This document shows, piece after piece, positions 7,566-17,675 of a DNA stretch of 41,988 nucleotides. Within the stretch, counting starts at the first letter, position 1. Each line of letters begins with the position of its first letter. The translations under genes and the position numbers were made by a program. Source of the stretch: Desulfuromonadales bacterium (GTDB lineage: Bacteria > Desulfobacterota > Desulfuromonadia > Desulfuromonadales > Syntrophotaleaceae); contig JAUWLU010000003.1 of the NCBI GenBank assembly GCA_030613545.1, positions 1-41,988 on the forward strand, read 5' to 3'. The notes beneath the pieces are model-generated. The model worked only from the letters and a program-made list of their open reading frames with translations. It was not told the DNA's origin and searched no databases.

Positions 7566-9116
7566 ATGAACTATCCGGTTTGGTACCTGCCGACCATCGG
7601 CGGCGGCACCCTCATCGCCCTGATCGCCATCGGTCATGTCTTTGTCGCCCACTTTGCCGTCGGCGGCGGCCTGCTGCTGGCCTTGAGCGAACAGCTGGCC
7701 CGAGGGCGCAACGATGCCGGGCTGCTTGCCTTCAACAGACGCTTCGCCCGTTTTTTCGTCCTCTTGACCCTGGTCTACGGCAGCCTTACCGGGGTCGGCA
7801 TCTGGTTCGTCATCTCCCTGGTGCAGCCGGGCGGCACCTCGCTGCTCATCCACCAGTTCGTCTTCGCCTGGGCGGCGGAATGGGTCTTCTTTCTGGTCGA
7901 GATTGTCGCCATCTCGGTCTACCTTTATTCCTTCGACCGCATGGCTCCCGCTGTGCACCAGGCGGTCGCCTGGATCTACTTCGGCGCTGCCTGGTGCAGC
8001 CTGTTTATCATCAACGGCATCATCTCCTTTATGCTCACCTCGGGCAGCTGGACCACCGACCGCTCCTTCTGGAGCGCCTTTTTCAATCCCGGCTTCTGGC
8101 CCTCCCTGGCCTTCCGCACCCTGATCGCCATCATCCTGGCCGGGCTGTTTGCGCTGCTGTTCTGCTCCTTCAGCAAGGATCGCAGTCTGCGTCGGCGGCT
8201 GGTGCGCTACGGCTGCGGCATGGTGCTGCCGGCGCTGCTCGGGGCCGTGCCGGCGGCCGGGTGGTATCTGCACAGTCTGCCCGAGCCGGCCAGGGAACTG
8301 GTCGGCGGCGGCTCGCCGACTATCGTCCGCGCCCTGCACTGGGGCGGCAGCGGCGCCATCGTCCTGACCCTGATCCTGCTCTTTAGCCTCTGGCAGCCGG
8401 CCCGCCACAACCGCGCTCTGGCGGGCCTCGCTCTGGCCGCAGCGCTGGTGTTGATGGGCAGCTTCGAGTGGATCCGGGAGGCGGCAAGGCGGCCCTTTGT
8501 TGTGCAGCAGGCGATGTTTTGCAACGGCATCGCAACCGCTCAACTGCCACAGCTGCAGCAAGGTTTTCTACCTGCGGCGCGCTGGAGCCGGGTGCGCCAG
8601 GTCGCTGCCGACCCGCTGGCGGCGGGCCGTGAGCTGTTCAAATTCCAATGCTACTCCTGCCACACCCTCGACGGCATCAACAACGACCTTCGCCAGCGCA
8701 CCGACGCGCTGAGCCAAGAGGCCCTGGCCGGCTACATCGGCGGGCTGCATAAGGCCCGCTATTTTATGCCGCCCTTTGCCGGCAACGATGGCGAGCGTCA
8801 GGCTCTGGCCGCCTTTCTGACCGGCGGCCTGTTCCCCGCCTTCGAAGGCCCCGCCGACACGCAGGGAAAAACGCTCCAGGACCAGTTTCTTTTTGAACAG
8901 AACTGCACCCTGTGCCACAGCACCGAGTTGGTCAGAAACCGCACCGCCGGCTGGACGAAAAACCGCATCCGCAGCGCCCTCGACCACCTCAACCGGCTCC
9001 ATCCGGCCATGCCCGACTACAAAGGGACACCGAATGAAAAAGATCGCCTGGCCGACTATATTCTACGCCTGAATCAGCCGGCCGCTCAGCAGCCGGCCAA
9101 GGGAGTCACTCCATGA
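7566..9116 (+). CDS. CydA-like membrane protein with C-terminal region bearing two c-type haem sites
   Basis: A 516-residue inner-membrane protein. The first 310 residues form about nine membrane helices in the pattern of cytochrome bd subunit I: H24 in IAIGHVFVAH at the place of the haem-ligand His of CydA, acidic E105 and E112 in AAEWVFFLVE, and REAARRPFVV near 304-313, which resembles the CydA GRQPW block. The C-terminal 170 residues carry two haem c attachment sites, CYSCH (362-366) and CTLCH (447-451), each followed by MPPF or AMPDY segments that could supply axial Met. No obvious Q-loop is seen, and a His matching E. coli CydA H186 is not apparent. It overlaps the next gene by ATGA. It probably moves electrons between the quinone pool, b-type haems and a c-type partner; direction and terminal acceptor are unknown. 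Cytochrome bd superfamily members fused to cytochrome c are known, but this one cannot be placed without a tree. Confidence 0.8.
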   Translation: MNYPVWYLPTIGGGTLIALIAIGHVFVAHFAVGGGLLLALSEQLARGRNDAGLLAFNRRFARFFVLLTLVYGSLTGVGIWFVISLVQPGGTSLLIHQFVFAWAAEWVFFLVEIVAISVYLYSFDRMAPAVHQAVAWIYFGAAWCSLFIINGIISFMLTSGSWTTDRSFWSAFFNPGFWPSLAFRTLIAIILAGLFALLFCSFSKDRSLRRRLVRYGCGMVLPALLGAVPAAGWYLHSLPEPARELVGGGSPTIVRALHWGGSGAIVLTLILLFSLWQPARHNRALAGLALAAALVLMGSFEWIREAARRPFVVQQAMFCNGIATAQLPQLQQGFLPAARWSRVRQVAADPLAAGRELFKFQCYSCHTLDGINNDLRQRTDALSQEALAGYIGGLHKARYFMPPFAGNDGERQALAAFLTGGLFPAFEGPADTQGKTLQDQFLFEQNCTLCHSTELVRNRTAGWTKNRIRSALDHLNRLHPAMPDYKGTPNEKDRLADYILRLNQPAAQQPAKGVTP

Positions 9117-10177
9117 ACCCGCTGATCCCCCTGCCGGATCCCATTCCCGTCGCCTGGGGCTACCTTCTCGCCCTTCTGTTGCTGGTTTTCTCTCTGCATC
9201 TGCTGTTCATGAACTGCCTGCTCGGCACTACGGCGGTAACTCTCTACCTGCAACGCCGTTCCGACGCCGTGGCCAACCGACTGGCCACGGAACTGAGTCG
9301 CGCCCTGCCGCTGCTCATGGCCTTCACGGTCAATCTCGGCATCGCCGCCCTGCTCTTTCTTCAGGTCCTGTACGGCCAGTTTTTCTACACCAGTTCGATC
9401 CTCATGGGCAGCTACTGGCTGGCCATCATCCCCCTGCTGATCCTGGCCTACTACGCCCTCTATTGGGTCGATTTGCGCTACCGGCGCCTTGGCCGACAGC
9501 GCTGGCTGCTGCTGGCCGGCGTGCTGGCCCTGTTGCTGGCGGTCCCTTTTCTGTTCAGCAACAACATGACCCTGATGCTGCATCCGCAGCGCTGGTCAGG
9601 CTACTTCGACCAAGACAACGGAACCCTGCTGAATCTCGCGGACCTCACCTTATGGCCCCGCTACGCCCATTTCATTGCCGCCGCCCTGGCGGTCGGCGGC
9701 CTGTTCACGGCCACCCTGGGCCGCTGCTATCGATCGAGGGCTCCCGAACTGGCCGCCTATGCCCGGAACCTCGGCATGACCCTGTTCAGCCGCCTGACCT
9801 TGCTGCAATTACTGATCGGCCCGCTGTTTCTATTCAGTCTGCCACAGCCGCTGCGCTGGCAGATCCTCGGCGATTCGCCCCTCGCCACCCTGCTGCTGAC
9901 CACCGCCCTGGCCCTGCTGGCGGCCTTGCTGGTCAACGCCTTTCAACAGCGAGTGCTGACCAGCCTGGCCCTGCTGGTTCCCCTGGGCTGCTGCATGGTC
10001 GCGCTGCGGGCCTGGCTGCGCAGCGCCTTTCTGCAACCGCACTTCACCCTCGACCAGTTACAGGTCGTCCCCCAATATTCCCCCCTGTTGGTCTTTGTGA
10101 TAGTCCTGTTGTTCGGCAGCGCCCTGATTGGCTGGCTGCTCTACCAGGCCACAAGGGCAGCCCGTCAGGACATGTGA
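9113..10177 (+). CDS. Second membrane subunit, CydA-like, partner of the cytochrome c fusion
   Basis: A 354-residue protein with about nine hydrophobic segments and no CXXCH. Its ATG overlaps the stop of the preceding gene (ATGA), so the two are translationally coupled and very likely form one complex. The N-terminal helix (LLLLVFSLHLLFMNCLLGTT, H29) lines up by eye with the first helix of the upstream protein, and RYAHFIAAALAVGGLF (H186) resembles the CydA segment holding the haem b558 ligand. This suggests a diverged CydA-like partner rather than a typical CydB. What it binds and whether it reacts with oxygen are not determinable here. Little else follows before the convergent glycosylase gene: about 107 bases with a short GGCTG/CAGCC hairpin and no T run. 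Confidence 0.68.
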   Translation: MNPLIPLPDPIPVAWGYLLALLLLVFSLHLLFMNCLLGTTAVTLYLQRRSDAVANRLATELSRALPLLMAFTVNLGIAALLFLQVLYGQFFYTSSILMGSYWLAIIPLLILAYYALYWVDLRYRRLGRQRWLLLAGVLALLLAVPFLFSNNMTLMLHPQRWSGYFDQDNGTLLNLADLTLWPRYAHFIAAALAVGGLFTATLGRCYRSRAPELAAYARNLGMTLFSRLTLLQLLIGPLFLFSLPQPLRWQILGDSPLATLLLTTALALLAALLVNAFQQRVLTSLALLVPLGCCMVALRAWLRSAFLQPHFTLDQLQVVPQYSPLLVFVIVLLFGSALIGWLLYQATRAARQDM

Positions 10178-10285
10178 GGGACGGCCTTCGCCCTCACTGA
10201 AGATAGATAAGGGCTGGAGCCAGCCTCGACATCGAACAAAACAAGCAGTGGAAGAGCAGGATTCAGAACAGGCGGGAGCCAGGCT

Positions 10286-10972
10286 TCAGGGGTAATCGCC
10301 ACGCCGATAAACGGCGCAGTCGCCCTGCAGAGGACAGTCGCAGCAGAGGGGTTTGACGCGGCAGTGCTGTTTGCACTGCTCGACGATAAGGGCGTGATAT
10401 TCGTTGAACAGATCGCTGTTGTGAGGCAGGTGGGTCATGAACAGCTGGCGGATCTGGTCATAACGCTCATGGCCCTGCAGCAGGCCGAGGCGACCGAGCA
10501 GCCGCCGGGTGTAGGCATCGACCACGAAGGAAGGCTGGCCGCCGGCGTAGAGCAGAATGGAATCGGCAGTCTCCGGCCCCACCCCCTTGCAGTGCAACAA
10601 TTCATCCCGGACGTCCTGCAGAGGACCGGCCAGCATGGCGCTCAGATCGCCAGCGTAGTGGTTCATGAGATGAGCGGCAAAGAGCTGCAGGCGTTCGGCT
10701 TTCTGGCGAAAAAAGCCGGCGGGACGAATCAGCTCCTCGAGCCGCTGGCGATCGATCCGCAGCAGGTTGCCGGCAGTAAGGGGCACCTCGCCCTTGAGGG
10801 CGGCGATGGCCAGCTCGACGTTACGCCAAGCGGTATTCTGAGTCAGGATCGCTCCGACCACCACTTCAAAAGGGCTATCGGCGGGCCACCAATGCAAGGC
10901 TCCGAAACGTGCCAGCAAACGATTAAAGATATCGTTCAGACATTCAGTCAGCGGTTTCGCCATCGCCCCCAT
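10286..10972 (-). CDS. Endonuclease III-like DNA glycosylase (HhH-GPD, Fe-S), probably monofunctional
   Basis: A base-excision repair glycosylase of about 228 residues. The helix-hairpin-helix and catalytic region reads CKGVGPETADSILLYA followed by FVVDAYTRR. The Asp of VVDAY corresponds to D138 of E. coli Nth, but the position of the Nth catalytic lysine (K120 in GRKTAN) is Glu (GPETAD). That pattern resembles MagIII-type alkylpurine glycosylases, which are monofunctional; unlike the H. pylori enzyme, a C-terminal four-cysteine Fe-S motif is kept (CRVKPLCCDCPLQGDC). The start at 10972 is chosen because AAGGGG precedes it and it falls after the comF stop; the track start overlaps comF. It is last in the gpmI-comF gene string. 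Confidence 0.82.
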   Translation of the reverse strand: MGAMAKPLTECLNDIFNRLLARFGALHWWPADSPFEVVVGAILTQNTAWRNVELAIAALKGEVPLTAGNLLRIDRQRLEELIRPAGFFRQKAERLQLFAAHLMNHYAGDLSAMLAGPLQDVRDELLHCKGVGPETADSILLYAGGQPSFVVDAYTRRLLGRLGLLQGHERYDQIRQLFMTHLPHNSDLFNEYHALIVEQCKQHCRVKPLCCDCPLQGDCAVYRRGDYP

Positions 10973-10988
10973 TGTTCCCCTTGGCAGA

Positions 10989-11744
10989 TCAACCATGCAG
11001 CCGGGCCCGGGCCAGAACGGCCACCGCCACCTCGCCGGCACCGCCGTCGAGCAGAGTGCGACTGCACTCGCGGGCTGTGGCGCCGGTGGTCATCACATCG
11101 TCTATCAACAAAACCCGCTCGCCTCGTAGCGGCCGACGCAGCGCAAAGGCGCCGCGCAGATTGCGCCGGCGCTGGGCCGCCTTGAGTCCGATCTGGGGTG
11201 GAGTCGAGCGGGTGCGCAGCAGCAGCCGGGACGACACTGGCAACTGCCAGCAACGCCCCAGCGCCCTGGCCAACAGCAGCGCCTGGTTGTAGCTGCGCTG
11301 ACGCAGTCGGGTGACGTACAGAGGCACGGGAACCAGCAGGTCGGGACAAAAATCCCCCAGCGGTCCGTGCAAAGCCTCCTTCATCAGAGCCGCCAGAGGC
11401 CGGTCAAGGTTGAACCCCCCTCGGTACTTGAATTGCTGTACGGCCCGGCGCAAGGTTTCGTCGTAGAGGCCAGCGCTTTTGGCCCATAGAAATGGCGGCG
11501 GGTCCTGCAGACAGGATTGGCAGAGGTGATCGCCGCCATCCATTGCGGCAAAGGGCAGATCGCAACGCGGGCAGCACGGAGAAGCCACGGGCACAATGGT
11601 GTCAAGGCAGCTGGCACAGAAGGTGGCCGATGTCGGCAGGGATTGACGGCAGAGGGGACAGACGGGAGGAAAACACAGCCCGGCCAGGCCGATCAACTCC
11701 CGGCGTAAAAACTGCCAGAGAACCCTGGGGCTGTTGAAGCTCAT
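10989..11744 (-). CDS. comF: ComF family protein (phosphoribosyltransferase-like)
   Basis: A 251-residue ComF-type protein. The N-terminus has a four-cysteine zinc-finger-like pattern (CPLC, CASC) and a second pair (CPRC, CQSC). The C-terminal half is a type I phosphoribosyltransferase fold with the PRPP loop VLLIDDVMTTGATA. Homologues are tied to DNA uptake and natural competence (ComF/GntX) and may couple it to DNA processing; no other competence gene is in the window, so the role is inferred from family. The track start is a GTG without ribosome site; the ATG at 11744 has GGGGAG 8 bases upstream and gives a normal N-terminus. Confidence 0.9.
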   Translation of the reverse strand: MSFNSPRVLWQFLRRELIGLAGLCFPPVCPLCRQSLPTSATFCASCLDTIVPVASPCCPRCDLPFAAMDGGDHLCQSCLQDPPPFLWAKSAGLYDETLRRAVQQFKYRGGFNLDRPLAALMKEALHGPLGDFCPDLLVPVPLYVTRLRQRSYNQALLLARALGRCWQLPVSSRLLLRTRSTPPQIGLKAAQRRRNLRGAFALRRPLRGERVLLIDDVMTTGATARECSRTLLDGGAGEVAVAVLARARLHG

Positions 11745-11783
11745 CAAGACGACTCCCCGCCACGCCACCGGCGGATCGAGGGA

Positions 11784-13325
<1,542 letters not shown>

Positions 13326-13327
13326 GG

Positions 13328-14677
13328 CTACTCCCGTTCTCCGTGATGAATCTCGCGCACTTCCGCCGCGGGCAGATTTTTAATCGACGGCACATCACTG
13401 AGATTCAGGCAGCCCCAACTGCCGCACTGACCGCAGCGCCCCTGCCAGGAAGCAGCGCCCGCGCCACACTGCTGGCAGACATAAGCGAACCGGAACCGGT
13501 CTTCCCCTCCCAAAGCTTTCTGGTATTCTGCCACTGCATCGCTCGGGCGCTGACGGCGCATATGGCTTTCAGCCAGCAACAGATGCAGCTGCGGAAAGTC
13601 GGCGCCGCTCTTTTCCAGACCGTGGAGCTGCTCCAGGGCCTCGTCGACCATTTCCACCCGCAGACAGAACTTGCCGTAAAAGAAGTGCAGCAACAGATCG
13701 TCGGGGCGTTCCGTCACCTCCTGCCGATAGTAGTTCAGCAGGGTAGTAGGATCTTCCTCGGCCATGGCCAGCTTCTCCAGACGCTTGAGAAACACACTGT
13801 GGCCGAAGCACCGATAACCGGCCTGCCAGGTTGCCACCGCCTGTTCAAAACGCCCCTGCTGACGCAGCATATCCCCCAGCGAGACTTGGGCGGGCAGAAA
13901 GTCGGGAGCGTCCTTGGCCAGCTTCTGATAGTCAACCAGCGCCTCGTCAAACCGCTCTTCTTCTTCCGCTTGCTGGGCCAACTGATAGCGCAGACCGTTG
14001 AGCAGGGTCTTTTCGGCAGCCTGGGCCTCGCCGGCGCTCTTTTTCACCAGTCGCTTCTGGACGGCAAGAGCATCGCTCCACTGCTGCTGCGCCAGATAGA
14101 GATCGCGCAGCCCAACCTGCCCTTGATAATTGTCGCCGTCCAGATCGAGCAATTCACGATAACAGTCCGCCGCCTCCTTTAGCTGCTGAGTCTGCCCATA
14201 GGTCTCGGCCAGAGCAAAGAGCACCGTCAGGTCCTTGGGAGCGAGCTTGCGAGCACGCTGCAGCAGACTGATACTTTCCTCTATTTCGCCTTCGGCCAAC
14301 TGGACCTCGGCCAGGGCGCTCAGCACCTCGATGCGACTGCCGTCCATGCTCAGAGCCTTCTGCAACAGCCGGCGGGCCTTGGTGCTGTCCCCGGACCGCA
14401 GCCGTGCCATGCCTTCGCGGTGCAGTTCGGTTACTTCCTTTCCCCGTTTTTCCGAGCGGGTGCGCCGCCAGCCCTTAAGCAGATAGCTGGCCGCCCCGTA
14501 GAGATGCAACAGATAGCCGATGGTCAAACCAAGCACGATACAGGCCACCACCACTACCGCCGGAGAGGCGTGTAGCACATGGTCCGGAAAAAAGACAATG
14601 GCGATTTCTGCGGGATTAAGCTGCAGAAAATAAATAAAAAACACCATGAACAGGATAATCAGCAGCAGTAGGGTCAT
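13328..14677 (-). CDS. lapB: LapA-LapB fusion: membrane-anchored TPR protein with zinc ribbon
   Basis: A 449-residue protein combining two functions usually encoded separately. Residues 1 to about 75 hold two membrane helices with an [10 protein letters not shown] segment between them, as in LapA (DUF1049). The rest is a TPR array ending in a rubredoxin-type zinc ribbon (CQQCG...CGQCG), as in LapB/YciM. In E. coli, LapB controls lipopolysaccharide synthesis by promoting FtsH-dependent LpxC turnover, with LapA encoded next to it; an equivalent role here is inferred. The start at 14677 follows a perfect AAGGAGG at good spacing; the track start 14 codons upstream has no support. The gene lies between a 153-bp repeat and gpmI. 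The stop codon is TAG. Confidence 0.85.
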   Translation of the reverse strand: MTLLLLIILFMVFFIYFLQLNPAEIAIVFFPDHVLHASPAVVVVACIVLGLTIGYLLHLYGAASYLLKGWRRTRSEKRGKEVTELHREGMARLRSGDSTKARRLLQKALSMDGSRIEVLSALAEVQLAEGEIEESISLLQRARKLAPKDLTVLFALAETYGQTQQLKEAADCYRELLDLDGDNYQGQVGLRDLYLAQQQWSDALAVQKRLVKKSAGEAQAAEKTLLNGLRYQLAQQAEEEERFDEALVDYQKLAKDAPDFLPAQVSLGDMLRQQGRFEQAVATWQAGYRCFGHSVFLKRLEKLAMAEEDPTTLLNYYRQEVTERPDDLLLHFFYGKFCLRVEMVDEALEQLHGLEKSGADFPQLHLLLAESHMRRQRPSDAVAEYQKALGGEDRFRFAYVCQQCGAGAASWQGRCGQCGSWGCLNLSDVPSIKNLPAAEVREIHHGERE

Positions 14678-14722
14678 GGTCTTCCTCCTTGGTCGCCGAG
14701 GCGACAAACAGTGCTTCAAAGG

Positions 14723-14875
14723 TTGATGCTTTCACAAACAGTCATGAGATGGCTAAGCAAAAATTTCGAGCTGCAAGGCGTAGTGGTTTTTCAGGGGTGA
14801 AGACATACACAGGGTATGTCGAAGTCCTGAAAAAACGCTGCAACGCAGCAGGTCGGACTTTTTGCGACGCCATCA
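14723..14875. repeat. 153-bp intergenic repeat with terminal inverted repeats, copy 1
   Basis: This segment matches 22411-22563 over 153 bases with no indels and about 17 mismatches by eye. Its ends are inverted repeats (TTGATG...AGTC at the left, GACTTTTTGCGACGCCATCA at the right). Inside is a strong hairpin (TTTTTCAGG...CCTGAAAAA enclosing GACATAC/GTATGTC). The right end contains the rlmH stop codon. No ORF is conserved between copies, so it is a MITE- or REP-like element. On the minus strand it forms a structured 3' region for rlmH. Confidence 0.88.
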
Positions 14876-15346
14876 CCGGTTGTGGTAGGGCTCATTACGC
14901 AAAATGGTAAAGCCCCGATAAAGTTGTTCAAGCAGCAGTAGCCGCGCCATTTGATGGGTCAGGGTCAGGGCCGAGAGGGACAACAGCAGATTGGCCCGCT
15001 CCTTGACGGCTCGGCTCAAGCCATAGGCGCCGCCGATGACGAACACCAGTTCGCCGGTGCCCTGCAGCATATGCTGTCCCAGTAAATCTGCCAGTTTTTC
15101 CGAGCTATAATCTCGGCCCCGTTCGTCGAGGGCGACAAGATAGGCACCTTCCGGCACCCGAGCCAGGATGCGCTCGCCCTCCTGCTCGCGAATCACCTTG
15201 GAATTAGCCTTGGAGCCACCCTTGGCCTCTTTAAGCTCACTGCTGTTAAACGCGATGTAGCGTTGGATGCGACCGGCATATTCGGCCACGCCGTCCCGCA
15301 GGAAAGGCTGGGAAAGCTTGCCGATGCTGATCAGGCCAATTTTCAT
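14873..15346 (-). CDS. rlmH: 23S rRNA pseudouridine-1915 N3-methyltransferase RlmH
   Basis: A SPOUT methyltransferase of 157 residues that methylates pseudouridine 1915 in helix 69 of 23S rRNA. The SAM-binding knot is visible as VFVIGGAYGLS and the C-terminal signature as LTHQMARLLLLEQLYRGF with NEPYH. The true start is the ATG at 15346 (MKIGLISIGK), overlapping the rsfS stop as ATGA; the 206-residue track ORF only extends backwards into rsfS. Its stop lies inside the terminal repeat of the 153-bp element. Confidence 0.96.
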   Translation of the reverse strand: MKIGLISIGKLSQPFLRDGVAEYAGRIQRYIAFNSSELKEAKGGSKANSKVIREQEGERILARVPEGAYLVALDERGRDYSSEKLADLLGQHMLQGTGELVFVIGGAYGLSRAVKERANLLLSLSALTLTHQMARLLLLEQLYRGFTILRNEPYHNR

Positions 15347-15732
15347 GAACGATCGGCGGGTCGCTCCTGCTGCGTCCCTTCGGCAACGGCCAGTTCCGCG
15401 GCTTCGCTCCAGAGGCCGTCCAGGTCGTAATATTCCCGCACCGAGTCCTGAAAGACATGAACCATAACGTCGCCATAGTCGATCAACACCCAACGGCCCT
15501 CTTTCATGCCTTCGATGGCCAGAGGCATGGTGGCGTGGTCTTTTTTCAGGCCGAGATGGATGGAATCGGCCACCGCCTGCACCTGACGGTCGGAGCGTCC
15601 CGAAGCGATAAGCAGGTAGTCGGTCAGCGAGGAAATCTTTCGCACATCGAGCAGACGGACGTCGAAAGCCTTCTTATCCAGAGCATAAGCGGCGCAGAGC
15701 TGCGCGCGTTCTTGGGATTGCAAAATCTTCAT
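15343..15732 (-). CDS. rsfS: Ribosomal silencing factor RsfS
   Basis: A 129-residue RsfS/Iojap protein that binds L14 on the large subunit and blocks subunit joining when nutrients are short. Family blocks are present: DVRKISSLTDYLLIASGRSDRQVQAVAD and WVLIDYGDVMVHVF. It overlaps nadD upstream and rlmH downstream by 4 bases each, which implies tight translational coupling of nadD-rsfS-rlmH, a common order. Confidence 0.97.
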   Translation of the reverse strand: MKILQSQERAQLCAAYALDKKAFDVRLLDVRKISSLTDYLLIASGRSDRQVQAVADSIHLGLKKDHATMPLAIEGMKEGRWVLIDYGDVMVHVFQDSVREYYDLDGLWSEAAELAVAEGTQQERPADRS

Positions 15733-16385
15733 AACCTTTCCCGGCGACGATAAAGGACGTGCCGGCAGATGTAATTTTCCACGATGGAGGGGACTAAGTA
15801 ACGGATTGAGCCGTGCTCGGCGACCTGCTGGCGAATCCGGGTCGAGGAGATGTCGAGGAATGTCTCCTGCAGCAAAATCACCCGGTTACCACTGCAGTGT
15901 CGCAAAATATTTGACTGCTTATCGTAACAGAACTGCCCCCGTATGACAACGGGCAGCAGCGCCAGCGGGTCGCCTCCGGCATGGCCCGGACGGGCGGCCA
16001 CCACCAGGTTGGTCAGCTCGAACAGGCGAGAATAATCCTTCCAGGTGTCGATGGCCCGGTAGGAGTCCATGCCGATAATGAAATAGAATTCGTCGTCCGG
16101 AAACTGGCGATGCAGAATTTCCAGGGTGGCAACCGAATAGCTCTTGCCCGGCCGCTGCGCTTCGAGATCGCAGGCCACAAAGGCCGGATGATCGGCCACC
16201 GCCGCCTCAACCATGGCATAGCGGTGGGCAAAGGAAATATCATCGGCCAGCGGCTTGTGGGGTGGGGTCGCCGCCGGCATGAACAGCACCCGGTCGAGAC
16301 CGCAGGCTACGCGCACCTCCTCGGCGATCCGCAAATGAGCCAGATGAATGGGATTGAAGGTCCCACCGAGAATACCGGTCTTCAT
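15729..16385 (-). CDS. nadD: Nicotinate-nucleotide adenylyltransferase
   Basis: NAD biosynthesis enzyme converting nicotinate mononucleotide and ATP to deamido-NAD. The 218-residue protein has the nucleotidyltransferase motif GGTFNPIHLAHL at the N-terminus, FMPAATPPHKP for substrate recognition, FIIGMDSY in the centre and the C-terminal ISSTRIR motif. It starts 30 bases after proA and overlaps rsfS by 4 bases. Confidence 0.97.
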   Translation of the reverse strand: MKTGILGGTFNPIHLAHLRIAEEVRVACGLDRVLFMPAATPPHKPLADDISFAHRYAMVEAAVADHPAFVACDLEAQRPGKSYSVATLEILHRQFPDDEFYFIIGMDSYRAIDTWKDYSRLFELTNLVVAARPGHAGGDPLALLPVVIRGQFCYDKQSNILRHCSGNRVILLQETFLDISSTRIRQQVAEHGSIRYLVPSIVENYICRHVLYRRRERL

Positions 16386-16415
16386 CGTTGCCGATTCCTT
16401 CCCCTTCGCACCGGG

Positions 16416-17672
16416 CTAGGGACGAACCTGGCCGTCGCCAAGCACCACGAACTTGCGAGTGGTCAGATCCTCCAGGCCCATGGGACCGAAGGAGTGGAGC
16501 TTGGTGGTGGAAATACCGATCTCGGCCCCGAGACCGAACTGGTTGCCGTCGGAGAAACGGGACGAGGCGTTGACCATGACCACGCTGCTGTTGACCTCGC
16601 GCACGAAACGCTGAGAATTGTGGTAGTCGTTGGTCACGATAACCTCGGTATGCAGCGAACAGTACTGGCGGATATGCTCGATAGCCTCATCTATATCCTC
16701 GACCACCTTGATCGCCAGGATCAGGTCGAGATATTCGGCAGCCCAGTCCTCTTCCGTGGCCGGGATCACCTCGGGGGCGAATTCCCGGGTCACGGTGCAG
16801 CCGCGCAACTCGACGCCTTTGCCTTTGAGGGTGGCGACGATGCGCGGCACGAAGGTCTCGGCGATGTCCTTGTGAATCAGCAGGGTCTCCATAGCATTGC
16901 AGACCCCGGGCCGCTGGACCTTGGCGTTAACGCAGATGCGCTCGGCCATCTCGTAGTCGGCGCTGGCGTCGACAAAGGTATGACAGACCCCTTTATAATG
17001 CTTGATGACCGGAATCCGGGAGTTTTCGCTGACGAAGCGAATCAGCCCTTCTCCGCCACGGGGAATGATCAGGTCGATATATTCTTCGAGTTTCAGCAGC
17101 TCGGTGACCGCGCTGCGATCGGTGGTGGTCACCACCTGCAGGGCACCGGCGGGCAGGCCCATGGCCAGCAGTTCCTTCTTCAGTACCGCGCCGATGGCGA
17201 CGTTGGAGTTAATGGCCTCGGACCCCCCGCGCAGCACCACCACGTTGCCACTCTTCAGGCACAGCCCGGCGGCATCGGCGGTCACATTGGGACGGGATTC
17301 GTAGATGATGCCGATCACCCCCAGGGGAATACGCATGCGACCGACCTGAATGCCATTGGGCCGCCGCCGCATGCCGGTGATCTCACCGACCGGATCGGGC
17401 AGTTCGGCCACCTCGCGCAGGCCATCGGCCATGGCGGTGATGCGCTCGTCGTTGAGCACCAAACGATCGATCATGGCGGCGGACAGGCCCTTTTGCCGAG
17501 CCCGTTCAAGGTCCTTTTCATTGGCTTGGACAAGGGCCGGAGCGGCCTGCTCCAGGGCAGCGGCCATGCGCCGCAGCATATCGTTCTTGGCGGTGACCGA
17601 CAGGTTGGCCATGATCCGCGTTGCCTGTTGCGCTTCTTGCGCCAGCGCCACCATCTGTTCCTGAATCGTCAT
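16416..17672 (-). CDS. proA: Glutamate-5-semialdehyde dehydrogenase (gamma-glutamyl phosphate reductase)
   Basis: Second enzyme of proline synthesis, NADPH-dependent reduction of glutamyl phosphate. At 418 residues it is the standard size; the catalytic Cys lies in [14 protein letters not shown], and [22 protein letters not shown] is a family hallmark. It begins 3 bases after the proB stop, so the two are co-translated. The stop codon is TAG. Confidence 0.97.
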   Translation of the reverse strand: MTIQEQMVALAQEAQQATRIMANLSVTAKNDMLRRMAAALEQAAPALVQANEKDLERARQKGLSAAMIDRLVLNDERITAMADGLREVAELPDPVGEITGMRRRPNGIQVGRMRIPLGVIGIIYESRPNVTADAAGLCLKSGNVVVLRGGSEAINSNVAIGAVLKKELLAMGLPAGALQVVTTTDRSAVTELLKLEEYIDLIIPRGGEGLIRFVSENSRIPVIKHYKGVCHTFVDASADYEMAERICVNAKVQRPGVCNAMETLLIHKDIAETFVPRIVATLKGKGVELRGCTVTREFAPEVIPATEEDWAAEYLDLILAIKVVEDIDEAIEHIRQYCSLHTEVIVTNDYHNSQRFVREVNSSVVMVNASSRFSDGNQFGLGAEIGISTTKLHSFGPMGLEDLTTRKFVVLGDGQVRP

Positions 17673-17675
17673 CGC

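Noticed and set aside
10212-10225. Hairpin GGCTG-GAGC-CAGCC after the cytochrome operon as a terminator
   Set aside because: The stem is only 5 bp and no T tract follows, so it is not convincing as an intrinsic terminator.
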